Of a stretch of 64,000 nt of DNA, positions 35,083 to 42,914 are shown one piece after another. A program made the translations under genes and the position numbers. The notes beneath the pieces are model-generated. The model saw only the letters and a program-made list of their open reading frames with translations. It was not told the DNA's origin and ran no database searches. Source of the DNA: Moorella thermoacetica (GTDB lineage: Bacteria > Bacillota > DSM-521 > Neomoorellales > Neomoorellaceae); the NCBI RefSeq assembly GCF_001267405.1, contig NZ_CP012369.1:336001-400000 (forward strand). Direction: 5' to 3'. Numbering within the stretch: the stretch's first letter is position 1; every line of letters begins with the position of its first letter.

Positions 35083-36069
35083 ATGACGCCCCTGCGTTTT
35101 GGCCTGGAAGAAGAAGTCTTTATAACCGAACCCGACAAACCCACCCTCCAGTCCCTCTATTACCTGGCCCGGTTACTCTGGCTTGACCCGGGCTACTACT
35201 ATACCCATACCGCCTGTAACTTCAACCGCGGTAAGGACCTGCGCTGGGGTCTTATGAGCGGCATTGAAATTTCTACCGGGGTTTTCCCGGACACCGGGGA
35301 CCTCGTCGCCGACCTGCGTCGCCGGCGCCGGGAACTGGCCGCCGTTTGCCAGGGGCTCATTGTTCCGGTTGGCCACCTCTTTGACCAGGTCGCCCCCACC
35401 AATATCTGCGGCATGCACGTCCATGTCAGCGGGTTTCCCGACCGGGAACGGGCCTACCGCAACCTGGTCTACTTCTTACCCCTCCTGGCCCTGCTGGTAA
35501 TCAACTCACCCATAGCCGGCAGCAGGCGCTACGGCCAATCCTACCGCTGGGCGGAAGCCTTTGCCATCGGGCCGCTGCGGGAGGACAGGCTTTATCGCTT
35601 TCAGGACCTCATTGAGTCCAAACGGCTGGGGACCCTGGAAATCCGGGTTTTTGACCCGGTATGGGACCTGGAGCGCATCCGCATCTTGCTGGAATGTATC
35701 CGCGCTGTCCTGGAGGCCGGGGTAGATTATCCGGGGGATATTGAAACCTACAATCGCCTGCGCCGGCAGGTGGCCCTGGAGGGTTACATCCAGGAACTAC
35801 AGCCTATTTACCGGGAACTCTCCAAGCTCCTGCCGGTTCCCGAAGTATATTTCCAGCAAACTCCAGCTGATGCCCTGGGCCGGCTCTGGAAAGAGCAAGG
35901 GACCCTGGCCACTTATACGGCCCTGGATAACGCCTATCGCAACGGCATCCTTCAACCCCGGCCGCTGAAAACGATGCGCGTCCGCTGGCCCTTGATGCTG
36001 GCCGGGTTTTGCGGTTATTATTTACCCAGGATGCCCTATAGTATAAAGAAGGTGTTATCAGAATGGTAA
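35083..36069 (+). CDS. GCS2-family carboxylate-amine ligase
   Basis: A 328-residue member of the glutamate-cysteine ligase type 2 (YbdK-like) family. The N-terminal FGLEEEVFI metal/ATP segment, NICGMHVHVSGF and TLEIRVFDPVWDL are family hallmarks. These enzymes join an amino group to a carboxylate with ATP. The start codon directly abuts the stop of the GT2-PIG-L gene and its end overlaps the next gene by seven bases, so its substrate is probably made by the same operon, not glutathione. Confidence 0.83.
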   Translation: MTPLRFGLEEEVFITEPDKPTLQSLYYLARLLWLDPGYYYTHTACNFNRGKDLRWGLMSGIEISTGVFPDTGDLVADLRRRRRELAAVCQGLIVPVGHLFDQVAPTNICGMHVHVSGFPDRERAYRNLVYFLPLLALLVINSPIAGSRRYGQSYRWAEAFAIGPLREDRLYRFQDLIESKRLGTLEIRVFDPVWDLERIRILLECIRAVLEAGVDYPGDIETYNRLRRQVALEGYIQELQPIYRELSKLLPVPEVYFQQTPADALGRLWKEQGTLATYTALDNAYRNGILQPRPLKTMRVRWPLMLAGFCGYYLPRMPYSIKKVLSEW

Positions 36070-36827
36070 CTTTTTCTATGGCCCTGGCAATCCTGCCCGC
36101 GCTCTTCGTGGGTTTAAACCTTTTAAAGATCCTTCTCCTCCTGGCGGCTGTTATCACCGCCATTATGTGGTTTTTGCGCCGGGTATGGTTCTACCGCGAC
36201 CCGGTCCGGGTGCCTCCAACAGAAGCGGGCACCATCCTGGCCCCGGCCGACGGCAAGATAGTTTACATCAAGCCTTTCCGTAACGGCGAGGTGGTGGCCG
36301 AAAAGCTGGGCCAGGCCATCCCTGTCCGGGAAATAATGAAAGCACCGGGCCTGGGCGACCGGGGCTGGATCATGGGGATTTATATGTCGCCCCTGGATGT
36401 CCACTTTAATTACGCCCCCATTGCCGGTAGGGTGGAGGATATGGTCCATACCCGGGCCAGGGTTAATCTGCCTATGGTGGATCTCTGGGAATACATCCGC
36501 TTGACCTACTTCCGGAGGGCGGTGGACCTCTTTTGCCACCGCTACCGCCTGGTAAATGAGCGCTTGACCATCTTTCTGGATGGTGAGGGCATTAAGATAG
36601 CTATGGTGGAGATAGCCGATAAGTTTGTCAACAAGATAAATAGTTTCATCAAGCCGGGCCAGGTAGTCGACCGGGGCCAGAAGGTATCCTTTATCGAGCG
36701 AGGTTCCCAGGTGGACCTGGTTATCTTTAGCGAGGACGTTGAGTTTACCGTCCGGGTGGGACAGCAGGTATACGGCGCCAGGACGGTAGTGGCTCGCTAC
36801 CGGCCTCCGGGCGGGGTGGTGCCTTGA
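36063..36827 (+). CDS. Phosphatidylserine decarboxylase-like protein
   Basis: A 254-residue PSD-family protein. Two hydrophobic segments at the start (about 4-40) anchor it to the membrane. Then come FYRDPVRVPP, LAPADGKIVYIKP and MSPLDVHFNYAPIAG with the conserved His. The site of self-cleavage, LGST in typical PSDs, reads ERGSQVDLVIF here, keeping the Gly-Ser pair that would form the pyruvoyl group but with Gln in place of Thr. Decarboxylation of a seryl-type lipid head group is likely. The gene overlaps both neighbours. Confidence 0.85.
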   Translation: MVTFSMALAILPALFVGLNLLKILLLLAAVITAIMWFLRRVWFYRDPVRVPPTEAGTILAPADGKIVYIKPFRNGEVVAEKLGQAIPVREIMKAPGLGDRGWIMGIYMSPLDVHFNYAPIAGRVEDMVHTRARVNLPMVDLWEYIRLTYFRRAVDLFCHRYRLVNERLTIFLDGEGIKIAMVEIADKFVNKINSFIKPGQVVDRGQKVSFIERGSQVDLVIFSEDVEFTVRVGQQVYGARTVVARYRPPGGVVP

Positions 36828-37426
36828 CGGCCCTCCATGCTTACCTGGCTCTTTTCGGCCTTCTGGCTATTGAAGGAACGGGTTTACCGGGTGTACCCTT
36901 TGAACCGGCCTTCCTGGCCGCCGGCTATTTGATTGAACGGGGCGAAATGAGCTTCTGGGGAGCGGTGCTGGTCGGGACTGCAGGCAACCTCCTGGGGAAC
37001 CTAATCGGTTACTGGCTGGGAGCCAGGCCCGGTCGCGGGCTGATTGAACGCCTCCTTCACCAGGGATGGGGTGAAGGAGGTATGACAACCGCCCGTTACT
37101 GGCTGGCCCGTTACGGGGCGGCGGTAATTATCCTGGCCCGCTGGTTTGGCCCTATCCGCACCCCCACCATCCTGGCTGCCGGGGTGGTTGGGATGGAGAC
37201 CGGAATCTATGCCCTGTATTCAACCCTGGGTGCCTTTACCTGGACGTTAGCCTGGCAGTATGCCAGTTGGAAGGGGACCCATTACCTTTTGGGGTGGTGG
37301 CAGGTCTACCGCCGGTACGCCACCTGGTGGATGGACGCCCTGTTGATCCTGGCGGGATTGGCTATTACCACCATTTCTGTTTATTATTGCTGGCGGCGCT
37401 GGCGCCGGGATAAGGAACCTGCCTGA
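36824..37426 (+). CDS. DedA-family membrane protein
   Basis: A 200-residue DedA/SNARE-associated-type protein with about five membrane segments. Characteristic stretches are EGTGLPGVPFEPAFLAAGYL, AGNLLGNLIGYWLG (G-x-x-x-G-x-x-x-G) and ARWFGPIRTPTILAAG with the conserved Arg residues. DedA proteins are linked to lipid flipping across the membrane. TTG start overlaps the PSD stop. It completes a four-gene overlapping set. Confidence 0.88.
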   Translation: MTALHAYLALFGLLAIEGTGLPGVPFEPAFLAAGYLIERGEMSFWGAVLVGTAGNLLGNLIGYWLGARPGRGLIERLLHQGWGEGGMTTARYWLARYGAAVIILARWFGPIRTPTILAAGVVGMETGIYALYSTLGAFTWTLAWQYASWKGTHYLLGWWQVYRRYATWWMDALLILAGLAITTISVYYCWRRWRRDKEPA

Positions 37427-37462
37427 TTGACAGGCGCTTATCATCTATGTTAGAATAGTAAT

Positions 37463-37616
37463 GAAAACTAAATAAGCGAGCGCTGAATCCCTGAATAGGG
37501 AACGGGGGAACCACTTCTTGGGGTGAATCCTTTTTCAGGTAGGGTTAACTTTCGACCCGAACCCGGCAGCTAACTTCGTAAGCGTAGAAAGGTGAGGTGT
37601 AATACCGTTAGTTTTC
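37463..37616 (+). ncRNA. c-di-AMP riboswitch (ydaO/yuaA type)
   Basis: The conserved ydaO elements occur in order: CGCTGAATCC, GGGAACGGGGGAACC, TTGGGGTGAATCC, AGGTAGGG, then CCCGAACCCGGCAGCTAAC and CGTAAGCG. A perfect 9-bp closing stem pairs GAAAACTAA (37463-37471) with TTAGTTTTC (37608-37616). The segment AACCCGGC inside the aptamer can pair with the right arm of the terminator that follows, giving a plausible switch: ligand binding frees the terminator. It controls the aminomutase at 37682. Confidence 0.9.
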
Positions 37617-37625
37617 TATGCCAGC

Positions 37626-37656
37626 AAAACCCCGGTTCAGGCCGGGGTTTTATTTT
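37626..37656 (+). terminator. Riboswitch-controlled terminator
   Basis: AAAACCCCGG (37626-37635) pairs with CCGGGGTTTT (37642-37651), followed by TATTTT. It sits ten bases after the riboswitch closing stem and 26 bases before the gene, the place expected of an expression-platform terminator. Confidence 0.88.
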
Positions 37657-37681
37657 ACCCTCAGGAAGGAGGAAATAGGTA

Positions 37682-38959
37682 ATGAGTATTTACCCGGAGA
37701 AAGGCAGGTTGATGGGAAGGGAAGCTAAAAGGGAAATTGCTCTTGACCGGGCAGCCGAATTGAAAGCCAGGATTGTCGATTACCTGGAAGAAAGGGAGAA
37801 GATCGCCAGCGGCCTGGAGGCGGCAGCCGAGATCGAAGCCAGCAAGCAACGTATCCTGGCTTACTTTGGCGCCGGGGAAGCCGAGTGGCAGGACTGGCGC
37901 TGGCAGTTGACCCACCGTATCACCTCGGTGGCAACCCTGGCGGAACTGATTCCCCTGACAGAAGCTGAAAAGGAAGCCATACTAAAGGTAGAACGTACCT
38001 ATCGCTGGGCGGTTTCTCCTTACTACCTGAGCCTGATGGGACCGGAACCTGATTGCCCCATCCGGCGCCAGGCTCTGCCCAGTGCCGCCGAACTGGAGGA
38101 TAACCATGGCGTCCTGGACCCCATGGATGAAGAGTTGACCTCCCCGGCGCCGGCTATTACCCGCCGTTATCCGGATCGTTTGATTATCAACGTAACCAAC
38201 CAGTGTGCTATGTACTGTCGTCACTGCCAGCGGCGTCGCAATATCGGTGAAGTCGACCGCAGTCGCAGCCGCCGGGAACTGGAGCAGGCCCTCCAGTATA
38301 TCCGCCAGAATGAAGAGATCCGCGATGTCCTGATCACTGGCGGTGACGCCCTGATGCTCAGCGATGCCATGATCGACTGGTTGTTGACGGAACTCGATAA
38401 TATCCCCCACGTAGAAATTAAGCGCCTGGGCACCAGGGTGCCGGTCACTATGCCCCAGCGGATTACCCCGGAGCTGTGCCGGGTTCTGGCCAAGCACCCG
38501 CCCATCTATCTCAATACCCAGTTCAACCACCCCCGGGAGGTTACCGCGGCCGCCAAAGAAGCCTGCGATCGCCTGGTCCAGGCCGGGGTGGTCCTCGGCA
38601 ACCAGGCGGTTTTGTTAAAGGGCGTCAACAACCATCCCTTTGTGATGCGTAAATTAAACCAGGAACTCTTGAAAATAAGGGTACGGCCCTACTATATCTT
38701 CCACGCCAAGCCGGTGAAGGGGACCACCCACTTTATTACCTCCATTGAGGAGGGCGTGGAGATCATGGATAAGCTCCGGGGCTATACCTCCGGCCTGGCC
38801 GTGCCTACCTATATAATCAATGCCCCCCACGGTCTGGGCAAGACCCCCATCTTGCCACAGTATGTAATCGCCCGTAATGATCACCAGGTGATCCTGAGGA
38901 CCTGGGAGAAGCGGATTATTTTTTACTCCAACCTGGGACGCCAGAAGGAACAGGCCTAA
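37682..38959 (+). CDS. eam: Glutamate 2,3-aminomutase (radical SAM/PLP)
   Basis: A 425-residue enzyme of the lysine 2,3-aminomutase family. The cluster motif is CAMYCRHC, and the PLP-lysine segment is near the end in HGLGKTPILP. In lysine enzymes two Asp residues 37 apart bind the substrate side-chain amine; here those positions are Lys343 (YYIFHAKPVKG) and Asn380 (TYIINAPHG), the Lys/Asn pair of characterised glutamate 2,3-aminomutase, with the same 37-residue spacing. The product would be beta-glutamate, a compatible solute. No acetyltransferase (AblB) follows. Expression is under the c-di-AMP riboswitch just upstream. Confidence 0.88.
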   Translation: MSIYPEKGRLMGREAKREIALDRAAELKARIVDYLEEREKIASGLEAAAEIEASKQRILAYFGAGEAEWQDWRWQLTHRITSVATLAELIPLTEAEKEAILKVERTYRWAVSPYYLSLMGPEPDCPIRRQALPSAAELEDNHGVLDPMDEELTSPAPAITRRYPDRLIINVTNQCAMYCRHCQRRRNIGEVDRSRSRRELEQALQYIRQNEEIRDVLITGGDALMLSDAMIDWLLTELDNIPHVEIKRLGTRVPVTMPQRITPELCRVLAKHPPIYLNTQFNHPREVTAAAKEACDRLVQAGVVLGNQAVLLKGVNNHPFVMRKLNQELLKIRVRPYYIFHAKPVKGTTHFITSIEEGVEIMDKLRGYTSGLAVPTYIINAPHGLGKTPILPQYVIARNDHQVILRTWEKRIIFYSNLGRQKEQA

Positions 38960-38979
38960 AGAATAGTATGGAGAATAGA

Positions 38980-39010
38980 AGCGCCGGGTGTTTCACCTGG
39001 CGCTTTTTAT
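38980..39010. terminator. Bidirectional terminator between eam and motB
   Basis: AGCGCCGGGTG and ACCTGGCGCT arms with a TTTC loop, then TTTTTAT on the plus strand; the convergent motB gene ends two bases further on. Confidence 0.8.
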
Positions 39011-39011
39011 A

Positions 39012-39764
39012 TTACTTCTCGCCCTTATGGGGCTCGGTGACGTTGTAGGCTTCCTTGAGGACGACGATATCCACCCGGCGGTTGCGGGCCATATCAGCCT
39101 CGCTATTATTGGGGGCCACCGGGCGATATTCTCCGTAGCCGGTGGCCGAAAGGCGTTCCGGTTTGATCCCGGCTTCGCTGATTAAAACCTTGACCACGTT
39201 GGTGGCCCGGGCCGTGGAGAGTTCCCAGTTGGATGGGAAGGCCGGGGTGTTGATGGGGAGATTGTCGGTGTGGCCTTCAACCCGTAAATAATTGGGTAGG
39301 CGGGCCAGGGCCCGGCCGACCTGGCGCAGGAGGTCCCGGGCTTCGGGGGTCAAATCGGCGGAACCCTTGGGGAAGAGGACGGCATCGGCCACACTGACCA
39401 CCAGGCCCCGTTCCTCGGTATTGAGGGTCACCTGGCTTTCCAGGCCTTCCTGCTGGATATACTGCTGTAGTTCCGCCCTGGCCCTGGCCAGTTCGGCCCC
39501 TTCATCCCCCTGGCCCGGTGCCGGGGCGATACCAGGTACTATAGAGGTCAGGCCTCCGGACGTTAAGATTCCAGTCGTCGGGGCGCCAGTTAGGGTTTGA
39601 GCCAGGGAGTTGGCCAGGGCGGCCATTTTCTGGGCGTTGGTATCGCTGATGGCATACATTACGACAAAGAAGATCATCAACAGGGTAATCAAGTCGGAAT
39701 AGGTCAACAGCCAGCGCTCATGGTTATCCTTGCTGGCGTGCCCTTCCCTGCGGACCGGCACCAT
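39012..39764 (-). CDS. motB: Flagellar motor stator protein MotB
   Basis: A 250-residue MotB. The N-terminal membrane segment HERWLLTYSDLITLLMIFF contains the proton/sodium-binding Asp. A linker follows, then an OmpA-like peptidoglycan-binding domain (VEGHTDNLPI, NRRVDIVVLKE). Its start overlaps the end of motA by about 40 bp. No other flagellar gene is in the window, so this is a detached stator pair. Confidence 0.93.
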   Translation of the reverse strand: MVPVRREGHASKDNHERWLLTYSDLITLLMIFFVVMYAISDTNAQKMAALANSLAQTLTGAPTTGILTSGGLTSIVPGIAPAPGQGDEGAELARARAELQQYIQQEGLESQVTLNTEERGLVVSVADAVLFPKGSADLTPEARDLLRQVGRALARLPNYLRVEGHTDNLPINTPAFPSNWELSTARATNVVKVLISEAGIKPERLSATGYGEYRPVAPNNSEADMARNRRVDIVVLKEAYNVTEPHKGEK

Positions 39765-40557
39765 CGCTCACCTCCCGCTCTTCCTTCCCGGCACCTGCCC
39801 TTTCCTTACCCGGGGCCAGGAAGGCCGCCAGGGTGTTGCGGATCAAGGTGGGGTTCTTGCCTGCCTGGAGGGCCAGGACGCCCTCCAGGATCATCTCCTG
39901 GTACAGGCGTTCCCGGGCGTCTTTATTTTTGAGCTTGGTGGCGATGGGCAACCATAAGAGGTTGGCCGAAGAGACGCCGTACAGGGTAGCTATAAAGGCC
40001 ATGGCAATGGACGGTCCCAGCTTATCGGGGGTACTCAGATTGCTGAGGACGTGGACCAGACCCATGACGGTGCCGATGATGCCCATGGTCGGGGCGTAGC
40101 CGCCGGCGGCCTCGAAAAGGCTGATACCGCTGTGATGGCGTTCGCTGGTAGCATAAATGTATTGCTCCAGGACGTTACGGGTCTGTTCGGGGTCGGTACC
40201 GTCTACCACCAGCTGCAGGGCGGTGCGGAGAAAGTCGTCCTTGACACCGTCGAGTTCTTTTTCCAGCCGGACGAAACCTTCTTTGCGGGCCAGCACGGCG
40301 TAGTTGACGATGGCGTTGATGGTTTCATTTAAGTCCAGGGGTTTTTCCCGGAAGGCGACCTTTAATAGCCTGGGGATATTCAGGACCTCTTCCCGGCGCA
40401 AACCAATAAGGGTAGCACCTATAGTCCCGCCGAAAACAATCATGGCCGCCGTAATGGCCAGCAGGGCCCCCGGACTGCCTCCCTCCAGGATGAAGGCTGC
40501 AATCAGGGAGCCAAAACCTATCAACAGGCCCAGGATTAGATTGAGATCCAAGAACAT
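39724..40557 (-). CDS. motA: Flagellar motor stator protein MotA
   Basis: A 277-residue MotA with four membrane segments. LGLLIGFGSLIAAFILEGG is the first; the cytoplasmic loop contains EEVLNIPRLLKVAF and FVRLEKELDGV; the pore region GGYAPTMGIIGTVMGLVHVL carries the conserved prolines and glycines. The C-terminal tail is longer than usual and overlaps motB in another frame. Together the two form the ion-conducting stator that drives the flagellum. Confidence 0.93.
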   Translation of the reverse strand: MFLDLNLILGLLIGFGSLIAAFILEGGSPGALLAITAAMIVFGGTIGATLIGLRREEVLNIPRLLKVAFREKPLDLNETINAIVNYAVLARKEGFVRLEKELDGVKDDFLRTALQLVVDGTDPEQTRNVLEQYIYATSERHHSGISLFEAAGGYAPTMGIIGTVMGLVHVLSNLSTPDKLGPSIAMAFIATLYGVSSANLLWLPIATKLKNKDARERLYQEMILEGVLALQAGKNPTLIRNTLAAFLAPGKERAGAGKEEREVSDGAGPQGRARQQG

Positions 40558-40624
40558 ACCGCCTTTCTTAGACCATGTTTTACCAAATATCTAGCATATT
40601 CGGCACAAAGAAACAAAATCCTTG

Positions 40625-40652
40625 TTAAATCTATATTAAATTGACCTTTAAT
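40625..40652 (+). promoter_or_regulatory. Possible Pho boxes upstream of the deaminase-like gene
   Basis: TTAAAT (40625), TTAAAT (40636) and TTTAAT (40647) lie exactly 11 bp apart, the spacing of PhoP boxes seen at pstS (53652) and at 50179. The fourth box and -10 position fit less well, so support is weaker than for those two. Confidence 0.4.
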
Positions 40653-40735
40653 TTGTCCTGTGGTAGGATAATATTTAGATTTAATTAAGATTAAATAAAA
40701 AATAAATGATACAATTCACGGGAAGGGAGATAAAA

Positions 40736-41959
40736 ATGAATGATTTGCTAATCCGAAGAGCAAGGCTCATGGACGGCCAGGGGACAGTGGATATAGCCAT
40801 CAAAGACGGATATATTGTTGCTGCCGGCAATAATGTGGCGGGGTCGGCCCGGCAGATGGTTGATGCCTCCGGCAGGCTCCTGATACCGGCCTTTGTCGAC
40901 ACCCATACCCACCTGGATAAAGCCCTGACGGCGACAGACGGCGGCGCCGGTTCCCTGGAAGCAGCCATCGAAGACTTCCAGCGCCGGAGTAAAGATATAG
41001 ATAAAAACGACCTGCTGGCCAGGGGCCGCCAGGTACTGCGGTTGGCCCTGCGCCACGGTACCACAGCCATGCGCACCCACATCACCGTCAGTGAGAACCT
41101 GGGCCTGCGGGGCATTGAGGCTGCCCTGGAATTGAGGGAAGAGTTTGCCGGTAAGGTTGACCTCCAGGTGATTGCCATGTTCAGCGGTCCGGAGCCGGAG
41201 CCGGCACCCCCTTTAAAGGAACTCCTAGAGGAAGCCCTGCGGCTGGGGGTAGACGGCCTGGGCGGGGCACCCCATCTCTCGCCTGGTATGCAACAATGGG
41301 TGGACTATATCTTCGAACTGGCCGGCAAATACGATGTTCCCATTGACCTGCACGCCGACGAGACTGACGCTCCTTCGGTGGCTTCCCTGGAGTATATAGC
41401 CAGTAAGACTATTCAGGCAGGTTACCAGGGCCGGGTGGTTGCCGACCACTGCTGTGGCCTGGCGGCAGTTGATGAAGCTACTGCCGGCCGTACCATAGCC
41501 GCCGTCAAGGAGGCCGGCCTGAGTATCATTACCTTACCCTCCTGCAACCTCTACCTGATGGGCCGTAACGATAAAGGACTGGTCCGCCGGGGGGTGACCC
41601 GGGTACGGGAACTCCAGGCCGCCGGCGTCAATGTCGCCTACGCCTCCGACAACATCCGCGATGCCTTCCGGCCCTTTGGTAATGCCAACATGCTGGAGGA
41701 AGGCCTGATCACCGCCCAGGTTTTGCAGATGGGTACCCCGGCGGAGCTCGAACAGGTCATGAAGATGGGCACCTATAACGCCGCCGCTGCCATGGGATTG
41801 CAGGATTACGGCATCAAGGTCGGCGCCAGGGCCGACCTGGTCCTCCTGGATGCCACCACCCCGGCCGGGGCGATTATAGGCCAGGTGGAGAAGGTCTGCG
41901 TCATTAAAGGCGGCCGGGTGGCCGTGCGCAATGATAAAAAATCCGATATCATTATCTAA
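40736..41959 (+). CDS. Cytosine deaminase-like amidohydrolase
   Basis: A 407-residue CodA-type amidohydrolase. Metal and active-site residues are in VDTHTHLDKAL (His-X-His), LHADETDAPS, ADHCCGLAA and YASDNIRDAF (catalytic Asp). The segment GTTAMRTHITVSENLGL is close to CodA. It should hydrolyse the amino group of cytosine or a related base; isoguanine or another cyclic amine cannot be excluded. ATG 40736 has GGGAAGGGAG in front and is preferred to a GTG-less frame starting ten codons upstream. Confidence 0.78.
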   Translation: MNDLLIRRARLMDGQGTVDIAIKDGYIVAAGNNVAGSARQMVDASGRLLIPAFVDTHTHLDKALTATDGGAGSLEAAIEDFQRRSKDIDKNDLLARGRQVLRLALRHGTTAMRTHITVSENLGLRGIEAALELREEFAGKVDLQVIAMFSGPEPEPAPPLKELLEEALRLGVDGLGGAPHLSPGMQQWVDYIFELAGKYDVPIDLHADETDAPSVASLEYIASKTIQAGYQGRVVADHCCGLAAVDEATAGRTIAAVKEAGLSIITLPSCNLYLMGRNDKGLVRRGVTRVRELQAAGVNVAYASDNIRDAFRPFGNANMLEEGLITAQVLQMGTPAELEQVMKMGTYNAAAAMGLQDYGIKVGARADLVLLDATTPAGAIIGQVEKVCVIKGGRVAVRNDKKSDIII

Positions 41960-42029
41960 AAGGTTGCACCGGTGAGAAGCAACGGGTATACTACTAGATA
42001 GCCAGTCCCACTTTTTTACTCCTGGGGGA

Positions 42030-42830
42030 ATGAATTTGCTAGTTGACCTGAATCCCATAGCCTTTCACCTGGGACCCCTGGCGGTCCGCTGGTACGGCAT
42101 CTTTATGGCCCTTTCCTTCCTGGTGGGGTCCTGGTACCTCTACCGGGAGGGTCTGCGGCGTGGCCTGGACGAGGACTTTCTCCTCAACCTGGCTATTATC
42201 GTCATTATCTCCGGCGTTATCGGGGCGAGGCTAGTATTCGTCCTGGCCAACTACCCCGGCTGGTTCTTGACTGACCGCTTGCAAATTCTGAAGATCTATG
42301 AAGGGGGCCTTTCTTGGCACGGCGGTCTCCTGGGGGGCTTTCTGGCCGGATGGCTCTACGCCCGCAGTAAGAGGGTCGACGTCAACCAGCTGGCGGATAT
42401 GGTCATACCGGGCCTGGCCTTCGGTTACTTTTTAGTACGGATCGCCAATATTTTTAACCAGGAGGTCCTCGGCAGGCCGACAGATTTCTGGTTTGGTCGC
42501 TGGCCGGCCCAGTTAATCGGTTCGGCCATCGGCCTGATCCTTCTGGCCCGTTACTTTTACGTCCAGAGTAAGAACCCCCCTTCAGGTTATCAGTTCTGGT
42601 CCTTCATTTTTTACCATCAGATCCTGCGGGCGGTGATCGAGGAGTCCGTCCGGGATAATCCCCTCTCTGTTCTGGGTTATGTCGTTCCCCACTGGGGCCT
42701 GGGTTTCTTTACCCTGACTCAGGTTACCACGCCACCTATCCTTATCCTGGCTTATTACTTCATGTGGCGTTCCCGCCGTTTGGGCAGGGGCGGCCAGGAT
42801 AGTTATCGCCTCGACCTTACCCCTCGCTAA
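42030..42830 (+). CDS. lgt: Prolipoprotein diacylglyceryl transferase
   Basis: A 266-residue Lgt with seven membrane segments. Diagnostic stretches are LAVRWYGIFMALSFL, GGLSWHGGLLGGF and the signature region VRIANIFNQEVLGRPT, slightly varied from the usual GRIGNF. It transfers diacylglycerol to the lipobox Cys of exported proteins, including the lipoproteins encoded at 3916, 47490 and 53760. Confidence 0.93.
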   Translation: MNLLVDLNPIAFHLGPLAVRWYGIFMALSFLVGSWYLYREGLRRGLDEDFLLNLAIIVIISGVIGARLVFVLANYPGWFLTDRLQILKIYEGGLSWHGGLLGGFLAGWLYARSKRVDVNQLADMVIPGLAFGYFLVRIANIFNQEVLGRPTDFWFGRWPAQLIGSAIGLILLARYFYVQSKNPPSGYQFWSFIFYHQILRAVIEESVRDNPLSVLGYVVPHWGLGFFTLTQVTTPPILILAYYFMWRSRRLGRGGQDSYRLDLTPR

Positions 42831-42872
42831 AATATAATAAAATAATAAAGGGGCCCTGCAGGCCCCGGTCCA

Positions 42873-42906
42873 GTACCCTCCGGGTCAGGCCGGAGGGTAC
42901 TTTTTT
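42873..42906. terminator. Terminator between lgt and the convergent amidohydrolase gene
   Basis: Perfect 10-bp arms GTACCCTCCG (42873-42882) and CGGAGGGTAC (42891-42900), then TTTTTT. Confidence 0.9.
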
Positions 42907-42914
42907 ATGGGCTA

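Noticed and set aside
37682-38959. Lysine 2,3-aminomutase (ablA)
   Set aside because: The two Asp residues that hold the lysine side chain are Lys and Asn here, and no ablB follows.
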